A DNA stretch of 64,000 nucleotides, taken from Natrialba chahannaoensis JCM 10990 (GTDB lineage Archaea; Halobacteriota; Halobacteria; Halobacteriales; Natrialbaceae). The translations under genes were made by a program, and so were the position numbers. The notes under the pieces were generated by a model. The model did not search any database. It worked only from the letters and a program-made list of their open reading frames with translations, and was not told where the DNA came from. Below, in pieces: positions 38,947-47,600 of this stretch (its first letter is position 1; each line of letters starts with the position of its first letter). Location: NCBI RefSeq assembly GCF_000337135.1, contig NZ_AOIN01000060.1, positions 1 through 64,000 of the forward strand, in the 5' to 3' direction.

Positions 38947-39795
38947 CTACAGCTCGATTCGTTCGACCAACTGCTCGTGATTCTCGTTCGTGTTGACCGC
39001 GACGATCCGTACATGATCCTCGAGCCCCGAATCACGAAGCTTCGCCTTTAGCAGGTTGTCAACCTGGTAGACACCCGCTGCGTTGGTCATCGCGATTTCG
39101 ACCATCACGGGACTGCTCTCGCCCTCGTAGAGCGAGACGCGTTTGATCGCCTGGCTCGAGAGCGTGTTGATCCCGCGGCCACCGTGCTCGTAAGGAATGC
39201 GCGAGCGTCCACTTTCCATATCCAGTGCGTCCGAGACGCGGATGACGCCGGCCTCGGTCGTCAGCGGCGTCTCAGCCGTGTGGTGACAGAGAATCGCGTG
39301 AAGCACTTCACCTTTGACGCGGACCTGATCAGCGAGGTCGTAGAACTCCGGCAACACGCGGTCCAGAATGTCCGCAGCGAGCGGAATCGAGTAGTAGACG
39401 TGCTCGTCGCGGTGGACCACGTGGCCCACGTCGTGCAACGTTGCTGCGAGCGCAATGATCACCGACTCATCCTCCTCGGCAAGCCCCTGCTGGCGTGCGC
39501 CGTTAAAGTCGACGTTGCCCGCCTTCAACAGATCGTACAGGCAGAGCGCCCGGTTGCGGACGATCTCGATATGTTTCTTGCCGTGGTCGTTGTAACGCAT
39601 CCGGTCGACAGCGTTGACGTTCTGGGCCTCGAGATAGGTTTGGATCTCCTCGTCCGCGTCGATGTACTCGAGTACGGCGTTCAGTTTTGCGTCGGGAAAG
39701 TTGTGGTTAGCGTCGGGGTCGTAGACGCGACTGCCGGTGCCGTTCTCACGGCTCTCGTCGCTGTCCTGGCTCGCAGTGTCAGTCATACCGTTCAC
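38947..39795 (-). CDS. HD-domain metal-dependent phosphohydrolase
   Basis: A 282-residue HD superfamily protein. Metal-binding residues are in YNDHGKKHIEIVRNRAL, LAATLHDVGHVVHRDEHVYY (His-Asp) and HAILCHHTAETPL. Residues 1-30 are a disordered acidic leader, and the C-terminal 80 residues form an alpha/beta extension (SSPVMVEIAMTNAAGVYQVD). HD enzymes hydrolyse nucleotides or phosphoesters; the substrate is not evident. A start three codons downstream (MTDTASQ) is possible. It sits between the HTH and peroxiredoxin genes without overlap. Confidence 0.85.
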   Translation of the reverse strand: MNGMTDTASQDSDESRENGTGSRVYDPDANHNFPDAKLNAVLEYIDADEEIQTYLEAQNVNAVDRMRYNDHGKKHIEIVRNRALCLYDLLKAGNVDFNGARQQGLAEEDESVIIALAATLHDVGHVVHRDEHVYYSIPLAADILDRVLPEFYDLADQVRVKGEVLHAILCHHTAETPLTTEAGVIRVSDALDMESGRSRIPYEHGGRGINTLSSQAIKRVSLYEGESSPVMVEIAMTNAAGVYQVDNLLKAKLRDSGLEDHVRIVAVNTNENHEQLVERIEL

Positions 39796-39855
39796 GTCGG
39801 GTGCGGACTAAAAAAGCGCTGCGCCGGGAGTCGACGTGTCGAAATGAGCCGTCGT

Positions 39856-40335
39856 TTACGCTGTTGCGTCGACTGCGTCCTCGACTTCTGCGTACTCTGG
39901 CTCGACGCCGGGGTCGTCGCTGACCCACGAGTACGTAACCTCGCCGTCGGCGTCGACGACGAACACAGAGCGCTTGGCGACGCCGTAGACGCCGAGATCC
40001 TCGAAGTCCATCTCGACATCGTAGGCCTCGATGATCTCCTTGTTGAAGTCGCTGATCAGGCCGAAGTCAAGGTCGTTCTGGTCACGGAACTCGTTGAGCG
40101 TGAACGGTGAGTCGCGACTGACGCCGTAAACCGTCGCGTCGACGTCGTCGAACGCTGCGAGGCGGTCCTGGAACGTGCACATCTCGTCCGTACAGACGCC
40201 GGTGAACGCGGCCGGGAAGAACGCGAGCACGACAGGTGCGTCCTCGGAGAGGGCGTCCGAAAGGCTGAATTCGTCGACGTCGCCGTTTGCGAGCGGTGCC
40301 GTGAAGTCGGGTGCGGAATCGCCAGTTGCTGGCAT
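39856..40335 (-). CDS. peroxiredoxin (AhpC/TSA, AhpE-like)
   Basis: A 159-residue thiol peroxidase. The peroxidatic cysteine lies in FTGVCTDEMCTFQDRLAAF, with a second Cys five residues later. The active-site Thr/Arg surroundings and ESAPDFTAPL-like start (here MPATGDSAPDFTAPLANGD) are typical. It reduces hydrogen peroxide and organic peroxides using thioredoxin. The ATG at 40335 gives the family start; an ATG at 40389 adds 18 non-conserved residues. Together with KatG it adds to peroxide defence in the window. Confidence 0.93.
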   Translation of the reverse strand: MPATGDSAPDFTAPLANGDVDEFSLSDALSEDAPVVLAFFPAAFTGVCTDEMCTFQDRLAAFDDVDATVYGVSRDSPFTLNEFRDQNDLDFGLISDFNKEIIEAYDVEMDFEDLGVYGVAKRSVFVVDADGEVTYSWVSDDPGVEPEYAEVEDAVDATA

Positions 40336-40426
40336 CACCTGCACCTTACGTCCAGGCGGGAAAGACAGTTTCGTTCGTGGATTAGTCACTGTCTGGTGAG
40401 TATCGTCGGACCCGACACAGGGGGAG

Positions 40427-41602
40427 TTAGTAGGACGTTGGCAATCCGAGTGCGTGCGCTGCGATGTGATTTTTCACCATCTCGTTGGAAATGGGCGCAA
40501 TGACGTTGATCATCGTCTCGCGCTAGTAGCGCTCCACGTCGTACTCGCTCGCATAGCCCATCCCGCCATGGTCACCCGAACCGCGCGCTCGCAGGGTCGG
40601 GTAGATCTCGCTCGCTCAGAGTTTCACCGCGTTCGCCTCCGCACCGCAGTCGCGGTCGTTGTCGGAGAGCCAGGCCGCCTTTCGGGCCATCAACTCGTCC
40701 TGTTCCAGTTTCGACCACGAGTCCGCAAGCGGGTGCTGGATGCCCTGATAGCTCCCGATTTCGTTTCCGAAGACGACGCGATCATCCGCGTAGGCCGCGG
40801 CCTTCTGGAGTGCGGCCTGGCCGATGCCGACGGCGTTCGCGGCGAGGGCGATTCGCTCCGTATTCGCAAACCGCAGCAGGTAGCGAAAGCCCTCACCCTC
40901 CTCGCCGATGCGGTCCTCGATGGGGATGTCGTACTCGTCGAACCAGACTTCGTTCGAGTCGGAGGCACCGCGGCCGGCTTTCGGGATTTCGGTGACGTCG
41001 ACGCCAGCCTGATCACGGTGAAAGTCGGTGAAAAAGAGCGTGAGTCCTCCGAAGCGGTCGGCCTCCTCTCGCGGCTTCGTTCGGGCGAGCAGCATGATCA
41101 CGTCGGCCTCCTGTGCCTTCGAGGTCCAGATTTTCTGCCCGGAGACGAGGTAGACGCCTGCCTCGTCGTCGCGTTCGGCGGTCGTTTCGATCCGTGAGAT
41201 GTCCGTTCCTGCGTTCGGTTCGGTGACGCCGGTACAGACCTGCACGTTGCCGGTGGCAACCTTCGGGAGGTAGCGCTCCTTGTGCGCCTCGTCGCCGAGC
41301 GCGACGAGCGGTTCGGAGCTAAACGTGTGGTGGGCGGTGATCGACGTGCCGGCCATTGCAGCGCCCGAACGCGCGATTTCCTGCTGGACCAGCGCGGCTT
41401 CCTGAACTCCATATCCCTGGTCGCCGTACGCTTCAGGTATTGTCAGCCCACACCAGCCGTGTTCCGCAAACGTCTCGAAGACCGATTCGGGGTACTCGTG
41501 GTTCAGGCCGCGCTCACGCCAGTAGTCGTCGCCGAACTCGCCACAGAGGTCGCGAATCTCCGAGCGGATGAGTTGCTGTTCGTCCGTGATATCGAAATCC
41601 AT
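40427..41602 (-). pseudogene. acyl-CoA dehydrogenase with two in-frame stops
   Basis: Codons from ATG 41602 encode a normal acyl-CoA dehydrogenase (MDFDITDEQQLIRSEI, CTGVTEPNAGTDISR, DNDRDCGAEANAVKL). A TGA occurs at 40616-40618, where family members continue with ASEIYPT. Translation past it in the same frame gives ASEIYPTLRARGSGD, HGGMGYASEYDVERY, a TAG at 40523-40525, then RETMINVIAPISNEMVKN, and a final TAA at 40427. The C-terminal domain with the catalytic-base region is therefore present but cut off by two stops without frame change. A short segment after the second stop is also missing. The gene is probably dead, since the truncated 328-residue product lacks the last helix bundle. Confidence 0.85.
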
Positions 41603-41897
41603 AGATCAAGTCTCTCTCGCGAAGTATGGTAAGTATATTCGCCCCACATCCAGTCACCGCTGACAGCGGCGGCCTCGTGGCGAGTAGTCGAAAGAGCACT
41701 GACCAAGTGGGGACTTTCGCAACTGAGAGGTGGGTCAGGGATCAAATCGTAACCCGTATGGATGACACGACACGAAACGAACTGCTATCGGCGACCGAGC
41801 ACAGTTGACTCGTGGACGAATGCATCCATTACGTGAACTGTCGTCAGTACTTGGTTGACATCCACCTCCGCCTGAAGGCGGAGGGATCCCGAGTCAA

Positions 41898-41938
41898 GCG
41901 AATCGAAGATTCGCGTACATCGCAAATCTCCGATTTGC
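41898..41938. repeat. double-hairpin repeat, copy B
   Basis: On the plus strand: stem GCGAATC, loop GAA, stem GATTCGC, 7-base spacer GTACATC, stem GCAAATC, loop TCC, stem GATTTGC. Both stems are perfect. It sits between the tnpB stop and the right-end hairpin, exactly where the guide RNA scaffold would lie; the first element has no such insert at the matching position (after CCCAACG). Copy A (42993-43037) has the same loops, order and spacer length with other stems. Confidence 0.75.
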
Positions 41939-41952
41939 TCAGCGTTGGGATA

Positions 41953-43265
41953 TTAGGGTTTGCAGTCTCCCTGCTCTCTCGGTGTGAACCGTCCGCTCTC
42001 GCGGTCGAACAGGAAGACTCCGGGCTGTGCCAACCAGCCGTTACTCATATCCCCCGTCGGGGGACTCTGAGTTATCCTTCTGTGAATGTTCACCGCACCG
42101 TTCACGTCTGCGTTCATCGTCGTTTTGCACGATGAACAGACGTACAGCCCGCGCTCCACGCGATTCGAGTCATGAATCTGCCCGCAACACGAACACGTCT
42201 TCGACGTATTCTCCTCGTCAATTCGATCAACGAGAATGCCGTGTTCCTCCGCCTTGTATTCAAGAAGGCGAGCGAATCGGTCAAACTCCCACCCGTGGAG
42301 TTTTTTTGTTCCCCGACGAACCCCAGTTCCGCGAGTCGCCGTTCTCATCCTCGCGGATGTCGCTGAGGTCGCCAACTGCGATCTCCCCCACACATTCTTC
42401 TACACACCGGTCAACGATGTGCCTTGAGAGCGTGTGGAGGAAGTGGTCTTTGCGCCGGGAGAGTTTCTGCCTAGCCTTCAGCGCACGTTTGGACGGGCCG
42501 TTCTCGCCTTCGGTCTGGTATTCCTCGCGGGTGAAGTAGTGCTTGTCTTCTTTCAGCACGTTCCCCGGGTACAGCTCGGCAGGACCGTCTTCGTAGTCGA
42601 TGGCAAGATAGTTGCTGATACCGAGGTCGATCCCCGCTGTCCTGTCACCGGGTGCGTCTTCGACGGGGATCTCTTTTTTGCAGACGAGGTGGAGTTCCCA
42701 CTCGTCGCCGTTCCAGACAGCACGCACCTGTTGGATGTTCTCGGCTTCTACGTCGGGACGGGTTTTGTACTCCGCGAGGATGAAGTCAGACCGACCCTCT
42801 TTCAGGTTGAATCCTTTCGAGAGACGGAGTTGGCCGTGTTTCGTGTCGTGCTTGATGGCCCGTTTCTTCCACGTCACGGTAGAGCGTGGGTGTCGGTCGC
42901 CATGTTTCCGGTAGCCCGGTGGGTTGTTGCCGTCGTCGGACTTGTACCAGCCGGTGAACGCCTCAGCAAGTTCTTCGAGAACTCGCTGTGCTCAATGAGC
43001 GAAGCTCATTGGCATCACGAGACGGCTCCGCCGTCTCGAACGAACTTGACTGAGAATGCAGGTCACTGTAGCGTTCGTGGTCTTTCAACTCCGTTTTGAG
43101 TTCGGCTTCGTCAGGTATCTCACCGTCTTCGTCCCACCGACCTTGGATATAGTAACGTCCGACGTTCCACAGTTTGGATGCTGCGAACCCGCACTGGTCG
43201 AGGTCGTCACGAACCTGACTGTGGTTCGGGATACGAGCGACGTATGTGCGGGTTGTCTCCAGCAT
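41953..43265 (-). pseudogene. tnpB: broken TnpB (IS1341-type), two frame breaks
   Basis: The N-terminal piece (MLETTRTYVARIPNHSQVRD onward) is open until a double-hairpin insertion near 43037. After it the frame shifts, and coding resumes with VLEELAEAF and then MTWKKRAIKHDTKHGQLRLS. The RuvC-I Asp lies in GIDLGISNYLAI. At 42301-42307 a run of seven A (coding strand) breaks the frame again between GNKK and LHGWEFDRFARLLEYKAEEH, after which the zinc finger CSCCGQ...CSSCK and the RuvC-III region MNADVNGAVNIHRR follow to the stop. The A7 tract could slip, but the insertion makes the gene inactive. This tnpB is a different subtype from the one at 28 kb. Confidence 0.8.
42993..43037. repeat. double-hairpin repeat, copy A (inserted in tnpB)
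   Basis: On the plus strand: stem CAATGAGC, loop GAA, stem GCTCATTG, 7-base spacer GCATCAC, stem GAGACGGC, loop TCC, stem GCCGTCTC. Stems are perfect 8-mers. The element, with a few flanking bases, splits the tnpB frame after the codons for SQSS; the expected continuation QRVLEELAEAF resumes in another frame. Same loop triplets, order and spacer length as copy B. Confidence 0.75.
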
Positions 43266-43468
43266 CGCACTATGTTCATAACTTGGTATGTGGACCTCTA
43301 TATTAAAGCATGGGCTCGTGGAATATCCAACCGATTCATAGAATTGGAGCCTGTGAGATGGGTTGTCGGATTCATCTTGCGGCTAAAGCCGCAGGTATTC
43401 TCCTTGCCGATCTATAACTGAGCGGTCCAAAAAGGTTATAATTGCCAGCGGGTAAGCCACGCATAGAG

Positions 43469-43783
43469 ATGGTAGTCGAAATCGCACCGCTGTTCATCCC
43501 TGGTGCACCCGGGGGTCCGGAACTATTGATCATCCTTTTCATCGCCATTCTGCTGTTCGGGGCGAACAAGATCCCGAAGCTGGCACGGTCGACCGGCGAG
43601 GCCATGGGCGAGTTCCAGAAGGGGCGTGAAAAGGTCGAAACAGAACTCGAGGAGATGCGCGACGGAGACTTCGAGGGCGACCTCGACGAGGACGACGAGT
43701 TCGTCGACACCGAACCGGTGACGTCCGAAGACGACGAAACCGAGACCGAGACCGGGACCGAAACGGAAACGAGCACGAACTAA
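43469..43783 (+). CDS. tatA: twin-arginine translocase subunit TatA
   Basis: A 104-residue Tat pore-forming subunit. One N-terminal hydrophobic helix (PELLIILFIAILLFGANKIP), a short hinge with the FG/N motif, and the amphipathic helix KLARSTGEAMGEFQKGREKV precede an acidic Asp/Glu/Thr tail of about 40 residues (DDETETETGTETETSTN) typical of halophiles. It exports folded proteins, probably including the two Tat-signal proteins in this window. The ATG at 43469 gives MVVEIAPLFIPGAPGG, the normal haloarchaeal start. It is intact although its surroundings are full of broken genes. It lies just upstream of a tRNA gene. Confidence 0.93.
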   Translation: MVVEIAPLFIPGAPGGPELLIILFIAILLFGANKIPKLARSTGEAMGEFQKGREKVETELEEMRDGDFEGDLDEDDEFVDTEPVTSEDDETETETGTETETSTN

Positions 43784-43794
43784 CAGTTTTCCCG

Positions 43795-43867
43795 GGGCGT
43801 GTGGCCTAGCGGAGAGGGCAGAAGGTTCCTAACCTTCTGATCGTGGGTTCAAATCCCGCCACGCCCG
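43795..43867 (+). tRNA. tRNA-Arg (anticodon CCT)
   Basis: The cloverleaf reads directly: acceptor GGGCGTG with CACGCCC and discriminator G, D-arm GCCT...GGGC, anticodon stem GAAGG/CCTTC around loop TTCCTAA (anticodon CCT, decoding AGG), five-base variable loop, and T-arm GTGGG-TTCAAAT-CCCGC. CCA is not encoded. All stems pair, with G-T only at two places. It follows tatA by 11 bases. Confidence 0.95.
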
Positions 43868-44169
43868 TCCGCGACGAATGGACGTGAGGAGCGGACGGGG
43901 ACGGGATTTGAACGAGAGAAGACGCGCACAGCGCAGCGAGCACGTCGTCGCGTTGTTCGAATCCCGCCACACCACCGAGCCGCACCACGAATCACGCTTC
44001 CGTTTTCTCTTGGACGACACAGGACAGGCTACAGCACGACGAAAAAGCAACAGCACCAGGCACCTTGTACTCGAGTACGATCCAATTTTGGATTCGTCTC
44101 TCGATTGCTGTCTGTTCCTGTCGTTAGCCGCCGTACTGCTTTAATCCGTCTACCCCACCTACGAGACAA
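43868..44169. other. intergenic stretch with tRNA-derived pieces
   Basis: The 302 bases after tRNA-Arg hold no protein gene. They contain an inverted copy of the T-arm (GGGATTTGAAC, 43903-43913) and a direct copy of the tRNA 3' end (43954-43973). A minus-strand open frame rich in WRDLNPR-like residues is produced by these tRNA pieces and is not a gene. The remainder up to the SDR stump shows nothing recognisable. Confidence 0.55.
43954..43973 (+). repeat. duplicated tRNA-Arg 3' end (att-like)
   Basis: GTTCGAATCCCGCCACACC matches the T-arm and 3' acceptor strand of the adjacent tRNA-Arg (43847-43865) at 17 of 19 positions, 107 bases downstream and in the same direction. Duplication of a tRNA 3' end is what integrases leave behind. 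No integrase gene remains nearby. Confidence 0.5.
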
Positions 44170-44385
44170 TCACTGAGCCGTCCAGTCGCCGTCGGCTTTG
44201 ATCTTGGCGACGACCGACTCGAGTTTGTCGGTTGAGCGGGCGATGGGGGGAGGGTGATGGGAACAGACAGCAGTGTCCGTGGCCGCAAGTTCGCAGGCGA
44301 TTGCGCGACCAATGCTGCGGCCGCCGCCGGTGACCAGTGCAACCGTGTCCTCGAGTGTGAACGCGGTCGTCGGAGTCGTGCTCAT
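44170..44385 (-). pseudogene. truncated short-chain dehydrogenase (SDR)
   Basis: About 71 residues. The NAD(P)-binding start FTLEDTVALVTGGGRSIGRA with the Gly-rich motif and the segment ARSTDKLESVVAKIKADGD are those of an SDR enzyme. However, a short foreign-looking stretch (CSHHPPPI) interrupts it, and the protein stops after about 70 residues, before the catalytic Ser/Tyr/Lys. It is a remnant in the scarred interval. The original substrate cannot be told. Confidence 0.7.
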
Positions 44386-44625
44386 CGTGGTGAGTAAATG
44401 CACCGTGTGGCAGCCATATTAACGTACGCTCGTTGGCGGACAACAGACCGAACCCGTCGGCTTTCCTGATCTGTCTTTTTTCGAACAGTATCCCGCACCG
44501 GTCGACACGGTGTGTGCCACCAGACCACCAGCCGGCAGTACGTGTCGAGGAGTTGACCTCCTGAGTTATCAGATATGGTAATGAGCGGATGAATTTTTTG
44601 AAGGGTGACTGAGAGGGACGGTATA

Positions 44626-47600
44626 ATGGCTATTGACGAAGCCGACCAACCGGATGCTGATGGCGCGTCGACGGGTGAGGCGTCGGCATCTGGGTCGGGG
44701 GATGCAGGCTCCCACGAGTCGGACGCCGGTTCGGGATCCGGCGTGCGTGTCGGCGAGTATACGTGGGCGGATTTTATGGAGGAGTATGGGTACAGGGACG
44801 AGGTCGAAACGGTGTACTCGGGCCTCGAACGCGACAACGAGACTACGGACCAGCTCGGACTCGACACCGACGAAGCGCCCGAGCCGGTGGTTCCGACGGA
44901 CACAGACTTCGCGGATGTCTCGTTCGACCCCGAACCGTATCTCGGCTACACACCGGACGACCTTCATGACCGTGTCATTCCGATGGCTGGGTCGAACTAC
45001 GACGCACTCAAGGAGCCGTTCCTCGAGTACGTCGACCCAGAGACGACGCCGGTCGTCAAGGATGTCTGGACCTGGGAACACTACAAGTGGGAGTACTACT
45101 ACGAGGACGACGGCAGTCGACCGCGCGATAGTGACGGCGAAATTGTTCGCCACGACAAGGAGGAGTCCCTTGGGTTCGATCCAGACACACTCGAGGACCG
45201 CCTCTCGATCGCCGACGACATCGCGATGGAACTCGACGATGTCGTCGAGGAGCGGACGGTCAACATTCAGGACGACATCGACGAGGACGAGTTCTTCTCG
45301 ACCGCAGATGGGAACACGACCGTCAGCAACCGCTACGATCTCGAGAAGACGGTGCCGATGGAGAAGAAGACCCACTACCGCGAGATCGAGCGCTACTGGG
45401 TGAACAAACCCTACGCCTTCGTCGTCATCTTCCACTCCGAAAAGGAGAACGAGAAGAAGTACTACATGGTCGAACCGCACCTGAACGAGATCGAACTCGA
45501 GTTACAAGATTTTCTCTCGGGCAAACTCAGGAAGGCGATCAAGTACTCCGACGACGGCGTCAAGGAGAAGGCGAACGAGGACGGCCGCCGGATCGTTATC
45601 GAGGACGAAACACGCCAGTTGCTACAGCGCTATGACCTCTTCGAGAAGACATCGGGGAGCAACAAGGCAGGGATTATCGAGACGATTCAGACGCTACTCG
45701 ACGACGAGGAAGAAGACGATGAGGACGACGGCCCGGCCCAACTCGAGGGCATCGAGGTACGTCCAGAGCCGATCATCCTTCTGGAGGATCCCGACACGCT
45801 AAACGAATATCAGGTCGAGAAGCTACTCTACTTCCTCAAGCGCAACTTCATCGGCTACGAGCGGATCGACGGGATCAAACACGACATCAACGTCGAGGAC
45901 ATCTCCGTAGACGGCTACAACTCGCCTGTCTTCGTCTATCACTCCGAGTACGAGCAGATCATCTCGAACATCTACCACGGCGAGGATGAACTCGACGACT
46001 TCGTCGTCAAACTCGCTCAGCGATCCGGGAAGGGGATCAGTAAACGGCTGCCGCAGGTGGACGCGACACTACCGGACGGATCGCGTGCCCAGCTTACGCT
46101 TGGCCAGGAAGTCTCCGATCACGGGACTAACTACACCATCCGTCAGTTCAAGGACGTGCCGTTCACCCCGATCGACCTCATCAACTGGAACACCTTTAGC
46201 CTGGACGAGATGGCGTTCCTCTGGCTCGCTATCGAGAACCACAAGAGCCTGATCTTCGCCGGGGGTACGGCATCCGGGAAGACGACCTCGCTGAACGCGG
46301 TCTCGCTCTTTATCCCCTCGAGTGCGAAGATCGTCTCCATCGAGGACACACGCGAGGTCGAACTGCCCCAGCGGAACTGGATCGCGAGCGTCACCCGGCC
46401 TTCTTTCGCCGACGACGAGCAGGGTGATGTCGACGAATTCGACCTGCTGGAAGCCGCGCTCCGACAGCGCCCAGACTACATCGTGATGGGTGAGATCCGT
46501 GGTGAAGAAGGTCGAACGCTGTTCCAGGTCATGTCGACGGGTCACACCACCTACACGACGTTCCACGCAGACTCCGTCGACGAGGTCCTCAAACGATTCA
46601 CGACGGACCCGATCAACGTCTCGAAGACGATGTTCACCGCGCTGGACCTAGTCTCGATCCAGACCCAGACGCGGGTGCAGGGCAGGAAGGTCCGCCGGAA
46701 CAAGTCGCTCACCGAGATCAACCACTACGAGGCCGAACACGACGAGATCAACGTTCAGGACGTCTACCAGTGGCAGGCAGAAACGGACGAGTTCCTCAAG
46801 ATGGGGGACTCGAACACCTTAGAAGAGATCCAGTTCGACCGCGGGTGGAGCACCGAGAAACTCGAGAACGAACTGTTCAAACGCGAGGTCATCCTCGCCT
46901 ACCTCATCAAGAACGGCCTCAACACCTACGCCGAGGTCGCGGCGACGGTGCAGGCGTTCATCAACGACCCAGACACAATCTTGACGCTCATCGCGAACGG
47001 GCAACTCGAGAACAGTCTGGAGGACCTCCGCGAGATGGAGAGTGTCCTGATCGATGTCGACCAGGAGAAAGAGGAGCTCGTTCCCCGCCCGGACGCGACG
47101 AGCGAGACGTACAACCTCTCGATGGATCTGCTTGAGCGGGCCGAGGAGTCGCTGTTTGAGGAGTACCGCGGAAAGGTACCAAGCGGCCTCGCGAGTTCAT
47201 TGGGCGAGGTCGAGAGTGAGGACCCGATCGAGGTCGACAACGGGGACGACGAGTTCGACTTCGCAGGAGACATCGACGACGGCCTCGCGGACGAGTGGAC
47301 GTTCGGCGACGGGACGGCGCAGTTCGCGACGACGGCGGGAACTGCGACGGCCGACGCGGATGACGACGAACCGGACTGGTTCGATGGCTCCGACGACAGC
47401 GGGTTCGGTATCGAAGCGACCCCTGCTGAAACCGGAGCGAGCGCCGATTCCGGTCCTGCTGCTGGTCCCGCCCCCGGCTCAGGCTCTGACTCGACGGCCA
47501 ACACGGACTCCGAACCGTCGGGTGTCGGGGCATCGGTCGACGGCGCAACGGCTGGCGGCACAACTGACGTTCCAGACACTGCCGACGACTTCGGGTCCGG

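Larger units (their letters stand above)
41855..43400 (-). mobile_element. second IS605-group (IS1341-type) element, inactive
   Basis: A tnpB-only element on the minus strand. The right end (41855-41885) has the hairpin CCTCCGCC-TTCA-GGCGGAGG and TGGATGTCAA, matching the other element. The left limit is uncertain; a hairpin (TGCGGC-TTTA-GCCGCA) at about 43378-43395 resembles those at right ends and may be the left end or part of another worn copy. It carries two double-hairpin insertions, one in the 3' region and one in tnpB. Confidence 0.6.

Noticed and set aside
40616-40618. TGA in acyl-CoA dehydrogenase considered as selenocysteine or read-through
   Set aside because: Family members have no Cys or Sec here, there is a second stop (TAG), and part of the sequence after it is missing; a pseudogene is simpler.
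43806-44056. Minus-strand frame with WRDLNPR
   Set aside because: Produced by translating tRNA-derived sequence, a known annotation artefact.
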